From positions 372,001-436,000 of the forward strand of contig CAWFXE010000001.1 in assembly GCA_963819715.1 (NCBI GenBank): a DNA stretch of 64,000 nt, read 5' to 3'. Below the pieces are notes generated by a model that had not been told where the DNA came from, made no database searches, and saw only the letters and a program-made list of their open reading frames with translations. This stretch comes from DASUPK01 sp963819715 (GTDB taxonomy: Bacteria > Actinomycetota > Thermoleophilia > Solirubrobacterales > 70-9). The position numbers were made by a program, and so were the translations under genes. Position 1 is the first letter of the stretch. Each line of letters opens with the position of its first letter. Of this stretch, positions 24,599-34,843 are shown piece by piece.

Positions 24599-26431
24599 AT
24601 GCGCAAGTGGATCCCAATCATCATTCTCGCCTCGGGCCAGTTCGTGATGACGCTCGATACGAGCGTGATGAACGTCTCGATCTCCCAGATCACCGCCGAC
24701 CTCAACACCTCGATCCAGGGAGTGCAGGCGGCCATCACCCTGTACGCGCTGGTGATGGCCGCGCTGATGCTCACCGGCGCCAAGCTCGGCGACATCTACG
24801 GCCGCAACCGAATGTTCGCGATCGGGCTCGCCGTCTACGGCACCGGCTCGATGATCACTGCCCTCAGCCCCAATCTCACCGTTCTGCTGGTGGGCTGGTC
24901 CGGGATCGAGGGACTCGGGGCGATCATGGTGATCCCCGGGATCGCGGCGCTCACCGCCGCCAACTACGAGGGCAAGGACCGGGCCCTTGCCTACGCGCTG
25001 ATCGGCGGCATCACCGCCGTCGCGGTCGCCGTCGGCCCCCTGATCGGCGGCTGGGTGACGACCAACGCCAGCTGGCGGTACGTGTTCGCCGGAGAGACGG
25101 TGATCGTGACCGGAATCATCCTGCTGCGGGGACAGATCGCGCAGGCGCCGAAGGCTGAGCATCCCCCCAAGCTGGATGTCATCGGCTCGGTGCTCTCGGT
25201 CGCCGGCCTGGGACTGGCCGTCTTCGGGATCCTGATGGGCAGCAAGTGGGGATTCGTGAAGCCGCTCGGGGCGCTGACGATCAACGGGACCAAGATCACC
25301 CCGCTCGGCTTCTCGGTGGTGCCCTTCATGGTCCTGGCCGGGCTGGGAATACTGGCCGGGTTCGTCCACTGGGAGGAGCGGAGACACCGCCTGGGCCTCG
25401 ACCGACTTCTTGACACAGCCCTGCTCAAGATCACGCAGCTTCGCGCCGGGCTCACCACGCTGATGGGCCAGCAGCTGGTGCTGATGGGGCTGTTCTTCGT
25501 CGTCCCGGTCTACCTGCAGGTGGTGATCGGACTGGACGCGTTCGAGACCGGCAAGCGGCTGCTTCCCCTCTCCGTGGCGATGCTGGTCATGGCCATGGCC
25601 GGTCCGAAGATCGCCGGAAGGCGGTCACCGAGGACGGTCGCGCAGGCGGGGCTGATCCTGATCTGCGCCGGGGCCGTGGTGATGCTCGCGACGCTCGACG
25701 TGAAGCTCAACGACACCGGGTTCAAGATCGCCATGGTCCTCGTCGGCGCCGGAGGGGGCCTGTTGGCCTCGCAGCTTGGCAACGTGATCATGTCGTCGAC
25801 CGACCCGTCCAAGGCCAGCGAGACCGGCGGCCTCCAGGGCACGGCTCTGAACCTCGGGGCCTCGATCGGCACCGCCCTGATCGGCGCGATCCTGATCCTC
25901 AACCTGATCAACGGGTTCAACGACAACATCGCCGACAACCCGCAGGTGCCGGCCCAGGTGCGCGAGACGATCGCCACCAACACCGAGGAGGGCATCGACA
26001 TCGTGCCGGCCGCTCAGGTCGAGCAGGTGGCGCTCTCCAAGGGCCTCTCCGAGGACCAGGCCAAGGCCGTGGCGGCCGACTACGGCGATGCCCAGCTCGA
26101 CGCGCTGCGCATCTCCGTCGGCACCGTTGCGGCCATCGCGCTGCTCTGCCTCTGGTTCACGAGGAAGCTGCCGACCGCCGCCGTCGCGCCCGCCACCGAG
26201 CCGGACCGCGCTGCGCGACGGCCCCCGCCTGACCCGTTCGGCCCAGCGGCAGGAAAGCCGCCAGGCAGCCCGAACCGTCGGAAGTGGCCAGAGATTCCGG
26301 GCGAAAGAGGCGACGGCTCGGATTTTCCCGGCAGCAGGGCGAGCGCTGGGGACAGTTCGCCGAGAGAGTCGCGAACGCCTTCGGGCTCGTCCTGCTCCTG
26401 GTGCTTGCCACCTATGTCCTTGGCTCGCTGA
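24599..26431 (+). CDS. Second MFS transporter (DHA2-like) with odd C-terminal extension
   Basis: 610 residues. MTLDTSVMNVSISQITADLN (first helix), GAKLGDIYGRNRMFAIGL (MFS loop) and IEGLGAIMVIPGIAAL mark the DHA2 family; GGLQGTALNLGASIGTALIG is the late signature. Membrane sequence ends near residue 525 (LLCLWFTRKLP). The last 80 residues are Pro/Arg/Ser-rich and overlap the next gene by 148 nt in another frame, so the true end may be earlier, with a frameshift near 26.2 kb, or the tail may be real. In tandem with another MFS gene. Confidence 0.8.
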   Translation: MRKWIPIIILASGQFVMTLDTSVMNVSISQITADLNTSIQGVQAAITLYALVMAALMLTGAKLGDIYGRNRMFAIGLAVYGTGSMITALSPNLTVLLVGWSGIEGLGAIMVIPGIAALTAANYEGKDRALAYALIGGITAVAVAVGPLIGGWVTTNASWRYVFAGETVIVTGIILLRGQIAQAPKAEHPPKLDVIGSVLSVAGLGLAVFGILMGSKWGFVKPLGALTINGTKITPLGFSVVPFMVLAGLGILAGFVHWEERRHRLGLDRLLDTALLKITQLRAGLTTLMGQQLVLMGLFFVVPVYLQVVIGLDAFETGKRLLPLSVAMLVMAMAGPKIAGRRSPRTVAQAGLILICAGAVVMLATLDVKLNDTGFKIAMVLVGAGGGLLASQLGNVIMSSTDPSKASETGGLQGTALNLGASIGTALIGAILILNLINGFNDNIADNPQVPAQVRETIATNTEEGIDIVPAAQVEQVALSKGLSEDQAKAVAADYGDAQLDALRISVGTVAAIALLCLWFTRKLPTAAVAPATEPDRAARRPPPDPFGPAAGKPPGSPNRRKWPEIPGERGDGSDFPGSRASAGDSSPRESRTPSGSSCSWCLPPMSLAR

Positions 26432-27018
26432 CCGCGTTCCATGGCTGGACCGCGGTGCTCACCACTCTGGTCGCCGCGCTGGCCGGCGTTGTGGGGCTCG
26501 CCGGATCGGGCGTTCGCCCGACCGTCGTCCGCGGGGCCGGGATCCTCGCGCTGGTGGCGGTAATTCTCTCCGCGCTCGCCGAGCTTGCCGACAACGTCCA
26601 TCTACTCGGTGCCAGCTCGTTCGTGATCGTCGGTCTCCTGATGCTCGCCGCGGGGGCGATTCTGCGCGCCGTCCTGATGGAGACCGAGGTGGGATTTCGC
26701 ACGATCCTGGGCGCGATCAGCGTTTACACGATCCTGGGACTGCTTTTCAGCTTCCTCTACGCGGCTTTGGACCGGGTCGAATCGACCCCCTTCTTCGGCA
26801 CCGGCGTGTCGGTCAAGGGAGGCGACTTCCTCTTCTTCAGCTTCACCACGCTGACCACCACCGGCTACGGCAACCTGGTCCCCGCGGGGCAGCCCGGCAA
26901 GATGTTCTCCGGGCTCGAGATGCTGATGGGCCAGATCTTCCTGGTCACCCTGGTTGCCGGGCTGGTCAGCCTCTGGCGGCCCGGGCTGCTGACGCGCGGG
27001 CGCAAGAGCTCCGGCTAG
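26284..27018 (+). CDS. Potassium-channel-like membrane protein
   Basis: 244 residues with six hydrophobic segments. Between the last two is the pore loop FFSFTTLTTTGYGNLVPAG, containing the TTGYG selectivity filter of K+ channels. It lacks an RCK/TrkA-N ligand domain and a charged S4, so it resembles minimal six-helix bacterial channels rather than voltage-gated ones. The GTG start is inside the 3' end of the preceding MFS gene (148-nt overlap); a TGA in this frame 54 nt upstream prevents extension. Confidence 0.82.
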   Translation: MARDSGRKRRRLGFSRQQGERWGQFAERVANAFGLVLLLVLATYVLGSLTAFHGWTAVLTTLVAALAGVVGLAGSGVRPTVVRGAGILALVAVILSALAELADNVHLLGASSFVIVGLLMLAAGAILRAVLMETEVGFRTILGAISVYTILGLLFSFLYAALDRVESTPFFGTGVSVKGGDFLFFSFTTLTTTGYGNLVPAGQPGKMFSGLEMLMGQIFLVTLVAGLVSLWRPGLLTRGRKSSG

Positions 27019-27118
27019 CGCGACATGGACACGACGCGACCCCAAGTCGTCCCATCGGCCCTGATCAAGCTGATGGGGCCCCAGATCCTGGCCAGGTTGC
27101 GTTCCGTGAGATGACGCG

Positions 27119-27140
27119 GCTAGGGTGCTTGTCACCTAGC
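27119..27140. promoter_or_regulatory. Inverted repeat before the DUF308 gene
   Basis: GCTAGG and CCTAGC are perfect 6-bp arms, 16 bp apart centre to centre, just ahead of the ribosome site. They could be an operator; evidence is only the symmetry and position. Confidence 0.25.
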
Positions 27141-27152
27141 GGAGGAGGAAAT

Positions 27153-27713
27153 ATGGCTGACGAAGTGACTACGGCCGACGTTCGCGCTGCCACCGGAGGG
27201 TGGTGGATGCTTCTGATCGTCGGAGTGCTCAGCATCACGGCGGGGATCATCATCCTGATCAAGCCGAGCGACAGTCTGGCGACTCTGGCGGTGATCGCGG
27301 GAATCTTCCTGCTCGTCGACGGAATCATCGAGCTCGCCGCCTCTCTGATGCACGGCACCCGGAATCGTGGAACGCTTGCGCTGCTCGGGGTGCTCACCGC
27401 GATCGTCGGCGTCCTGCTCATCCGCCATCCAATCGGAGGGGTTGCGGCGGTCGCGCTCCTGATCGGGCTCTGGCTCATCACGGTGGGCGTGATCCGCGTG
27501 ATCGTCGCCTTCGAGGTGGACGAGAACCGTGGCTGGAACATCTTCGCCGGAGCAGTGGAGCTGCTCGCCGGCATCGTGATCGTCTCCGATCCGAACATCG
27601 GGTTCGCGACGCTCGCGCTACTTGTCGGCATCGGGTTCATCCTGAACGGCATGGGCATGTTCGCCGTGGGGTGGGGCCTGCATGCCCTCAGGGGTGCGTC
27701 GGAAGCGCCCTGA
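27153..27713 (+). CDS. DUF308/HdeD family membrane protein
   Basis: 186 residues with six membrane helices in three pairs, the HdeD/DUF308 repeat architecture: WWMLLIVGVLSITAGIIILI, LAVIAGIFLLVDGIIELAAS, and ENRGWNIFAGAVELLAGIVI. A GGAGGAGGAA ribosome site precedes the ATG. HdeD proteins are linked to acid-stress resistance in enterobacteria; in actinobacteria the role is unknown. Confidence 0.88.
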   Translation: MADEVTTADVRAATGGWWMLLIVGVLSITAGIIILIKPSDSLATLAVIAGIFLLVDGIIELAASLMHGTRNRGTLALLGVLTAIVGVLLIRHPIGGVAAVALLIGLWLITVGVIRVIVAFEVDENRGWNIFAGAVELLAGIVIVSDPNIGFATLALLVGIGFILNGMGMFAVGWGLHALRGASEAP

Positions 27714-27749
27714 GCTAACCGCACTGATGCCCGGAACGGTTCGCGGGGG

Positions 27750-28409
27750 TCAGTTGTAGCTGGGCGTCGGCGGGATCTCCTCCCGCGCCATGACGGCTTC
27801 GACCACCTTCTCCGCGTCGGGCAGGCGGTATTCCTCGCCGTAGACGGCACCCGGCCGCCGGGGCGCCTCCATTACGGCGGCCTCGGCGTTCGATCCGACG
27901 TCGACCGGCGTGTAACCGGCATCGGCAATCAGGCCCATGATGACCTTCTTCGCTTCCTCATCGTCGCCGCAGACCCACTGCACGACGCGGTCGCTCTCCG
28001 GCCGGAATGCCGCCTCCGCCTGGAACGCCGAGGTGAGCGTGTTGAAGCTCTTCGTGTAGCGGGCCCCCGGAACGCGGGCAGCGTGAAAGCTGGCGCCCGT
28101 CTCACCCTCGGCCGGCATCTCCGAGCTCCCGTACTGGTTGGTCGTGTCGATCACGATCTTGCCGTCGAGCGACCCCGTTCCCGCGACGGCGTCGTCAAAT
28201 CCATCCCAGGGAACAGCGATCACCACGACCTCGCCGAACTCCGCGGCCTCGGGCGGCGTCCCGACGCTGGCGGCGCCGCCGATCTCGGCCGCAAGCGGCT
28301 CGAGCTTCGAGGGGTCGCGGCCGCTCAGCTTCACCTCGTGGCCGCCCTTGGCGAACTGCGTGGCGCAGTTGCCGCCGATCCTTCCCGCCCCGACGATTCC
28401 AATCCTCAT
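27750..28409 (-). CDS. F420-dependent NADP oxidoreductase-like protein
   Basis: 219 residues. Rossmann start MRIGIVGAGRIGGNCATQFA, SGRDPSK, VVIAVPWDGFDD, and DTTNQYG mark the F420H2:NADP oxidoreductase (NAD-binding F420) family; ARYTKSFNTL is the conserved C-terminal segment. In true Fno it moves hydride between F420 and NADP; many homologues only bind NADP, so the cofactor partner is uncertain. The ATG has TACGAT 6 nt upstream. It lies convergent to the DUF308 gene and upstream of nothing on its strand except non-coding DNA. Confidence 0.85.
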   Translation of the reverse strand: MRIGIVGAGRIGGNCATQFAKGGHEVKLSGRDPSKLEPLAAEIGGAASVGTPPEAAEFGEVVVIAVPWDGFDDAVAGTGSLDGKIVIDTTNQYGSSEMPAEGETGASFHAARVPGARYTKSFNTLTSAFQAEAAFRPESDRVVQWVCGDDEEAKKVIMGLIADAGYTPVDVGSNAEAAVMEAPRRPGAVYGEEYRLPDAEKVVEAVMAREEIPPTPSYN

Positions 28410-28415
28410 GCTTGA

Positions 28416-28421
28416 ATCGTA
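28416..28421 (-). promoter_or_regulatory. Leaderless-type -10 hexamer for F420/NADP reductase-like gene
   Basis: TACGAT lies 6 nt before the ATG, with no Shine-Dalgarno. Confidence 0.45.
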
Positions 28422-28439
28422 CGGAGGCGGGTTCGCCGG

Positions 28440-30434
<1,995 letters not shown>

Positions 30435-30437
30435 GAA

Positions 30438-30453
30438 CCCCAGCGTACTGGGG
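30438..30453. promoter_or_regulatory. Inverted repeat enclosing the uvrB -10 hexamer
   Basis: CCCCAG and CTGGGG flank CGTA. On the minus strand the TACGCT -10 (30442-30447), 7 nt before the uvrB ATG, sits inside the repeat. It may be an operator, or a weak terminator for the tetR-type gene just upstream. Confidence 0.35.
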
Positions 30454-30474
30454 GCGCAGGGCGTGCCCGGCAGG

Positions 30475-31047
30475 CTACTTCGCCGCGGCGATCCCCTCGG
30501 CGGTGGCGCCCAGCGCCTTCACCAGCATCTCGACCATGACATCGCGGTCCGGGGCCCCCTCCTCAAGCCAGGTCAGCATCGCCGCCTCCACGTAGGAGGT
30601 CCAAGCGCGCAGGCCGACGCGGACCGCTGGGTCGTCGGGGTCGAGCCCCATCGCTTCGGTGAGCCGGGTGACTCGCCACCAGCGTGCCTTCTCCAGCGCG
30701 TCGCGCACCTCGCTGAATCCCGTCCCCCGAGTCATCAGGTTGCGATAGCCCGCCGGGTGTTCGCTGATCGCGTCGGCGAAATTCCGCAGGCCCGCCCGCA
30801 GCCGCTCTGCCGGCGGTAGCTCGGCGTCGGGCTCGACCCGCGACCGGAAGCCGTCGATCAACGGCTCGAGGCAGGCGACGTAGAGGCCCTTCTTGCTGCC
30901 GAAGTACTGGAAGACGAGTCCGTGCGAGACGCCCGCGGCCTCGGCGACCTCGTCGACCGAGACCTCGTCGTAGTCGCGGTCGCCGAAGACCTCGAGAGCC
31001 GCCGCGAGCAGCTGCAGCCGCCGCTCACCGGCTCGCTCGGTTGTCAG
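30475..31047 (-). CDS. TetR-family transcriptional regulator with non-canonical start
   Basis: 190 residues from CTG, read as MTTERAGERRLQLLAAALEV. The DNA-binding domain is complete: FGDRDYDEVSVDEVAEAAGV then SHGLVFQYFGSKKGLYVAC, the TetR helix-turn-helix. The C-terminal ligand domain has AISEHPAGYRNLMTRGTGF. No ATG, GTG or TTG occurs in this frame between the upstream TAA and the helix-turn-helix, so translation must start at CTG (or ATC), or a start codon has been lost by error. A -35/-10 promoter and a perfect palindrome lie just upstream, suggesting autorepression. Confidence 0.85.
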   Translation of the reverse strand: MTTERAGERRLQLLAAALEVFGDRDYDEVSVDEVAEAAGVSHGLVFQYFGSKKGLYVACLEPLIDGFRSRVEPDAELPPAERLRAGLRNFADAISEHPAGYRNLMTRGTGFSEVRDALEKARWWRVTRLTEAMGLDPDDPAVRVGLRAWTSYVEAAMLTWLEEGAPDRDVMVEMLVKALGATAEGIAAAK

Positions 31048-31068
31048 AGGTCGCGAAGGGATGTGGTC

Positions 31069-31096
31069 AGCTTAATTCGGGTTGACTTCTAGTCAA
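31069..31096 (-). promoter_or_regulatory. Promoter of the tetR-type gene
   Basis: On the minus strand TTGACT (-35, 31091-31096), a 16-bp spacer and TAAGCT (-10, 31069-31074) form a consensus-like promoter with a start expected near 31062. The -35 lies inside the palindromic operator. Confidence 0.6.
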
Positions 31097-31097
31097 C
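31081..31097. promoter_or_regulatory. Perfect palindromic operator for the TetR regulator
   Basis: GTTGACT and AGTCAAC, 7-bp perfect arms around a 3-bp centre. It overlaps the -35 of the regulator's own promoter, the classic autorepression layout for TetR proteins. No other copy was noticed in the window. Confidence 0.65.
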
Positions 31098-31199
31098 ACC
31101 TACTTCTGGGTGTCCGAGCTGGTGCAGCTCAAGCCGGCAGGGTTCGCGGGCCGAAGGAACGGCGAAGAGCGCGATCCCCGCTGGCGAAGCCGTCCGCAA

Positions 31200-32030
31200 C
31201 TACGGCTGGTTGATAAAGTCCAGGCTCGCCGAGACCCTCGAGTAGACGGTCGGCGCCGCGGGCAGGCCGCACAGCGCTCCCCCGAAGGAGACGGTGCCGA
31301 CCTCAACCGGTCCCGTCTGAGTATCGGCGACCAGCGGGCCGCCGCTGTCGCCGGAGCAAGCCGATTTATGGATCTTGAATCGGCCCGGCTTCTTGCGCTT
31401 CGCGCCGAGGGCGCAGATCATGCTCTCAGGGGCGAACAGGTCGCGCGTATAGGCCTTCAGGCAGCGCTTGTCCGTGCGCGACTGCTCGATCGTCGTCTTC
31501 AGGAATCCCGACAGATGGGTCCCGAACGCGTTGGTGGCGCCATAGCCAGCGACCCGCAGCTGGGCGCCGGCGCCCGTGGTCGCGGCGTTCGCCTCCGGCG
31601 TCGCCAGCGCGACCGGGGTCACGCCGGTCGGCTGAGCGAGGTTCAGCACAGCGACGTCGTGCAGCCCGGTCTGCTCGAAATCGGGATGAACGCGGCCGGA
31701 GGCGACTGGGATCGCCTGCCCAACCCCCGCGTCGCGCAGAGTCGGCCGGCCGATGATCACCTGGAAGTTCGCGAGGTTGAAGCCATCGACGCAATGCCCC
31801 GCGGTGAGCACCTTGGTGGGGCCGATCACCGAGCCGCTGCAGTGCATGTGCCCCTTGCGGAGGATCGCGACGGCGAATGGCCACTGGGCGGGATCCGCCC
31901 GGCTGCCGCCGACGATGGAGGTGCGGGCGCGCGGAGCCGCGGAGGACAGGGACGGCAGGGCGCAGGCCCCCAGCGCGGAGGCGCAGGCGAGCGCGGCGAT
32001 CAGGCTCCGGTTTCGGCGGCTCAGCTCCAT
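31200..32030 (-). CDS. Secreted trypsin-like serine protease
   Basis: 276 residues. Signal peptide (SLIAALACASALGACALPSL region), then the activation-type start IVGGSRADPAQWPFAVAIL. The catalytic triad is complete: His in VLTAGHCVDG, Asp in LHDVAVLNLA, Ser in SACSGDSGGPLV. Cysteines fit S1 disulfides. It is presumably an extracellular chymotrypsin-fold protease whose N-terminal Ile is freed on activation; substrate specificity unknown. Ten nt from the upstream transglycosylase stop, so likely the same transcript. Confidence 0.92.
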   Translation of the reverse strand: MELSRRNRSLIAALACASALGACALPSLSSAAPRARTSIVGGSRADPAQWPFAVAILRKGHMHCSGSVIGPTKVLTAGHCVDGFNLANFQVIIGRPTLRDAGVGQAIPVASGRVHPDFEQTGLHDVAVLNLAQPTGVTPVALATPEANAATTGAGAQLRVAGYGATNAFGTHLSGFLKTTIEQSRTDKRCLKAYTRDLFAPESMICALGAKRKKPGRFKIHKSACSGDSGGPLVADTQTGPVEVGTVSFGGALCGLPAAPTVYSRVSASLDFINQP

Positions 32031-32039
32031 GGTCTCCTC

Positions 32040-32726
32040 TCAGGTCCCTGCTCGGTCCAGTCCAAGCTCGTGACGGTAGTGGCGCGCGTACTCGTCTCGC
32101 TTCTCGAGCACATTCTCCACGTAGTCGCGGGTTTCGGGAAATGGAATGTCGTCCAGGCTCAGACCCGACCCCCCCCACTTCGCGACGTTGGTCTCCCCGG
32201 CGTTATACGCGGCCAGCGCCGCGATCTCGTTGTCCCCGAACTTCTCGATCAGATAGCGCAGATAGAAGGTCCCGTAGCGGATGTTGATGTCCGGGTCCGA
32301 GAGGTCATCGAACTTGAAGGTCTGGCCACCGCTGAGGCTCTCGATCACCTGCGCGGTGCTGGGAGTGATCTGCATGAGGCCGCGCGCTCCGGCGTGCGAG
32401 GTCTGGTCGCGGAACCGCGACTCGTTGTAGATCACGGCGGCAATGAGATCGGCCGGCACGTCCTTCTCGGCCGCCTGCTGGCGAATGATGTCCTCGTGCT
32501 TGAGCGGCAGCGTGACCTCCTCCAGCGCGTTCTGGAAGCGATCGCTGTTGGCGAGCAGGAAGCCTCCGAGCGCGGCGACGAGCAGCGTCCCGCCGATCAC
32601 CTTCGCGCGGCGACGGCGCTGGGAGCTGTTACGCGCCTTGGTCGACGTGCTCCTGCGGGACTTCGACCGGCTCGCGCTGCTTCGCGAGCGGGTACGCGCC
32701 GATCGCACGGAGGTGCTCGGGCTCAT
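32040..32726 (-). CDS. Membrane-anchored lytic transglycosylase (SLT domain)
   Basis: 228 residues. A 40-residue Arg/Ser-rich cytoplasmic stretch, one membrane helix (VIGGTLLVAALGGFLLANS) and an SLT-like domain: AAVIYNESRFRDQTSHAGAR with the catalytic Glu, GLMQITPSTA, and ALAAYNAGETNVAKWGG. It cleaves peptidoglycan glycan strands between MurNAc and GlcNAc. Overlaps coaE by 4 nt. Confidence 0.92.
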   Translation of the reverse strand: MSPSTSVRSARTRSRSSASRSKSRRSTSTKARNSSQRRRRAKVIGGTLLVAALGGFLLANSDRFQNALEEVTLPLKHEDIIRQQAAEKDVPADLIAAVIYNESRFRDQTSHAGARGLMQITPSTAQVIESLSGGQTFKFDDLSDPDINIRYGTFYLRYLIEKFGDNEIAALAAYNAGETNVAKWGGSGLSLDDIPFPETRDYVENVLEKRDEYARHYRHELGLDRAGT

Positions 32727-33313
32727 CCACCGCCCCCCTTGCGCAGTTCATCCATCAACTGATTCACCTCTCTATCCAACTCCTCAAGCGAGGCATCGTT
32801 GCGGATGACGTGGTCGGCACGGCGCTCCTTTTCCGCCTGGTCGAGCTGACGGTCCTCGCGGCCGGCGAGCCCGGCCTGCCCGCGCTCGCGCAGCCGGGCG
32901 TCACGAATCTCGTCGTCGGCGACCACGGCCAGCGTGGCTTCGAAGGCGTCCTCCATCGCCGCCTCGAAGAGCAGGGGAACCTCGACGACGGCGATCTCGA
33001 CTTCCGGGCCGAGGCTCTCTCGCCACTCCAGTACGTGGGCGCCCACCCGCGGATGCGTGACGCTCTCCAGCCAGGTCAGTTCGTCGCGGTCGGCGAAGAC
33101 GATCCTCCCCACCTCATCGCGATCGACCTTCCCGCCGGGAGCGATCCCATCGCCCCAGCGCTCGACGAGAGCGTCACGGACCTGGTCGTCGTCCAGGATG
33201 TCGTGCGCGACCTTGTCGGTCGAGAGAACGGGGACGCCGCGTCTGGAGAACGCAGCCAGCGCTTCCGATTTGCCTGCCCCAATCCCTCCCGTGAGGCCGA
33301 CGAGGCGGGTCAA
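32723..33313 (-). CDS. coaE: Dephospho-CoA kinase
   Basis: 196 residues. Walker A GLTGGIGAGKS (6-16), then STDKVAHDIL, VTHPRV, and the lid LLFEAAMEDAFE, all CoaE signatures. It performs the last step of CoA synthesis, phosphorylating dephospho-CoA; the pantothenate genes for the first steps are also in this window. The TTG start overlaps the rpsA stop (ATTGA), so it is translationally coupled; longer in-frame upstream reading is antisense/shadow of rpsA. Confidence 0.93.
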   Translation of the reverse strand: MTRLVGLTGGIGAGKSEALAAFSRRGVPVLSTDKVAHDILDDDQVRDALVERWGDGIAPGGKVDRDEVGRIVFADRDELTWLESVTHPRVGAHVLEWRESLGPEVEIAVVEVPLLFEAAMEDAFEATLAVVADDEIRDARLRERGQAGLAGREDRQLDQAEKERRADHVIRNDASLEELDREVNQLMDELRKGGGG

Positions 33314-34761
33314 TCCTGCGCGGGAGGTGGCTCCTCGGCGGGAGGCTCTTCCGCGGCCGCCTCTTCCGCGGCCGGCTCCTCGGCAGCGGGCTCCTCCGGG
33401 GCCGGAGGCTCCTCGGCCGGAGGCTCGTCGGGCGCGGGCTCTTCGGCCGGCGCCTCCCCCGGAACCGCCTCCTCCTCCGGCGGTGCCTCGGGGGTGACCT
33501 CCGCGGCGGGTTCGGGCGCAGCCGCGGCCGCGGGCGCGAGTTCCCCTTCGGGCTCGGGTGCGTCCTCGATCACGACGTCGTCGGTGACCTCGCGGGTGGG
33601 CAGCTCCTGGCCCTCGACGCGCTTGACGCTCAGCGAAAGGCGGCGACGGGAGTCGTCGACCTCGAGGATCTTCACCTTCAGCTCGTCGCCGGGCCTGACG
33701 ACCTCGGCGGGACTCTCGACGTGGTGCTGCGCAAGCTCGGAGATGTGGACCAGGCCCTCGACGCCGGGCAGGATCTGAACGAAGGCGCCGAAGGCGACGA
33801 TCTTCGTCACCTTGCCCTCGACGACGTCGCCCTCCTTGTACTCGTTCAGGACCTTCTGCCACGGATCCTCCTGGGTCTGCTTCAGGCCCAGGGAGATGCG
33901 CTGGCGATCGCGGTCGATGTCGAGCACCTTGACGCTGACCGTGTCGCCGATCGAGACGACCTCGGACGGGTGGTTGACGTGGCTCCAGGAGAGCTCGGAG
34001 ATGTGGATGAGGCCGTCGATGCCCTCCAGGTCCACGAAGGCTCCGAAGTCGACGATGTTGGAGATCTTCCCCTCGACCACCTGGCCGGGCTCGAGGCGGT
34101 CCAGGATCTGCTCTCGGACCTCCTTGCGCTCCTCCTCGAGGACCGCGCGGCGGGAGAGCACGACGTTGTTGCGGGAGCGGTTGAGCTCGATCACCTTCGC
34201 CTCGAGTGTCTGGCCCATGAACTCGTCGAGGTTCTGGACGCGGCGGATGTCGACGAGCGAGGCGGGCAGGAAGCCGCGCACGCCGAGGTCGAGGATCAGG
34301 CCGCCCTTGACGACCTCGATCACGGTCCCCGGGACGACCTCCCCGGAGTCCGCCGCGTGCTCGATCTTGCGCCAGGCCTTCTCGAACCGGGCGCGCTTCT
34401 TGGAGAGGATCAGGCGCCCCTCCTGGTCCTCCTTGGTGAGGACAAGAGCGTCGACGTCCTCGCCGAGCTCGACCTCCTCCGCGGGATCGACCGACTTGCG
34501 GATCGAGAGCTCGTTGGAGGGGATGACGCCCTCGCTCTTGTAGCCGATGTCCACCAGGACCTCGTCCTGGTCGATTCGGACGACCTTGCCGCTCACGACA
34601 TCGCCCTCGCTGAAGGGGTGGATCGTGGCGTCGTAGTTCGGAACGAGCTTGCCGTCGACCTCGATCAGGAAGTCGTCGGTGCTCGCGGCGCCGTTGCCGG
34701 TGCTCTCCGGCTGCTCTGCCTGGGGCTCCTCGGTCACCGTTGTTGTGTCCGTCTCGGGCAC
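33310..34761 (-). CDS. rpsA: 30S ribosomal protein S1 with long acidic Pro/Glu tail
   Basis: 483 residues. Four S1 RNA-binding domains: GDVVSGKVVRIDQDEVLVDI, GTVIEVVKGGLILDLGVRGF, GKISNIVDFGAFVDLEGIDG (ending LIHISELSW) and GKVTKIVAFGAFVQILPGVE (ending LVHISELAQ). Four domains is the actinobacterial form. The last 75 residues are a Pro/Glu/Ala repeat (EEPPAEEPPAPEEPAAEEP). S1 helps mRNA recruitment, so its presence beside many leaderless genes is of interest. Start uncertain: GTG VPETD is used; another GTG lies 21 nt upstream. Confidence 0.93.
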   Translation of the reverse strand: MPETDTTTVTEEPQAEQPESTGNGAASTDDFLIEVDGKLVPNYDATIHPFSEGDVVSGKVVRIDQDEVLVDIGYKSEGVIPSNELSIRKSVDPAEEVELGEDVDALVLTKEDQEGRLILSKKRARFEKAWRKIEHAADSGEVVPGTVIEVVKGGLILDLGVRGFLPASLVDIRRVQNLDEFMGQTLEAKVIELNRSRNNVVLSRRAVLEEERKEVREQILDRLEPGQVVEGKISNIVDFGAFVDLEGIDGLIHISELSWSHVNHPSEVVSIGDTVSVKVLDIDRDRQRISLGLKQTQEDPWQKVLNEYKEGDVVEGKVTKIVAFGAFVQILPGVEGLVHISELAQHHVESPAEVVRPGDELKVKILEVDDSRRRLSLSVKRVEGQELPTREVTDDVVIEDAPEPEGELAPAAAAAPEPAAEVTPEAPPEEEAVPGEAPAEEPAPDEPPAEEPPAPEEPAAEEPAAEEAAAEEPPAEEPPPAQD

Positions 34762-34829
34762 GGCCGCAAGTGTTGCAGACACATGCCTGACGCATGGGCT
34801 CGCTGAACCGACCCTGGGGGGCCTTCGTT

Positions 34830-34835
34830 TAACTT
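34830..34835 (+). promoter_or_regulatory. Leaderless-type -10 hexamer for the flavoprotein gene
   Basis: TAACTT lies 8 nt before the ATG with no Shine-Dalgarno. Confidence 0.5.
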
Positions 34836-34843
34836 TGCAAGCG

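Noticed and set aside
31098..31199. Possible small gene between the protease and the TetR palindrome
   Set aside because: No start with a ribosome site or hydrophobic/conserved pattern; treated as non-coding.
32723..34795. A single 690-residue frame covering coaE and most of rpsA
   Set aside because: Only the last 196 residues are CoaE; the rest is an out-of-frame reading of rpsA. The TTG at 33313 overlaps the rpsA stop and fits CoaE exactly.
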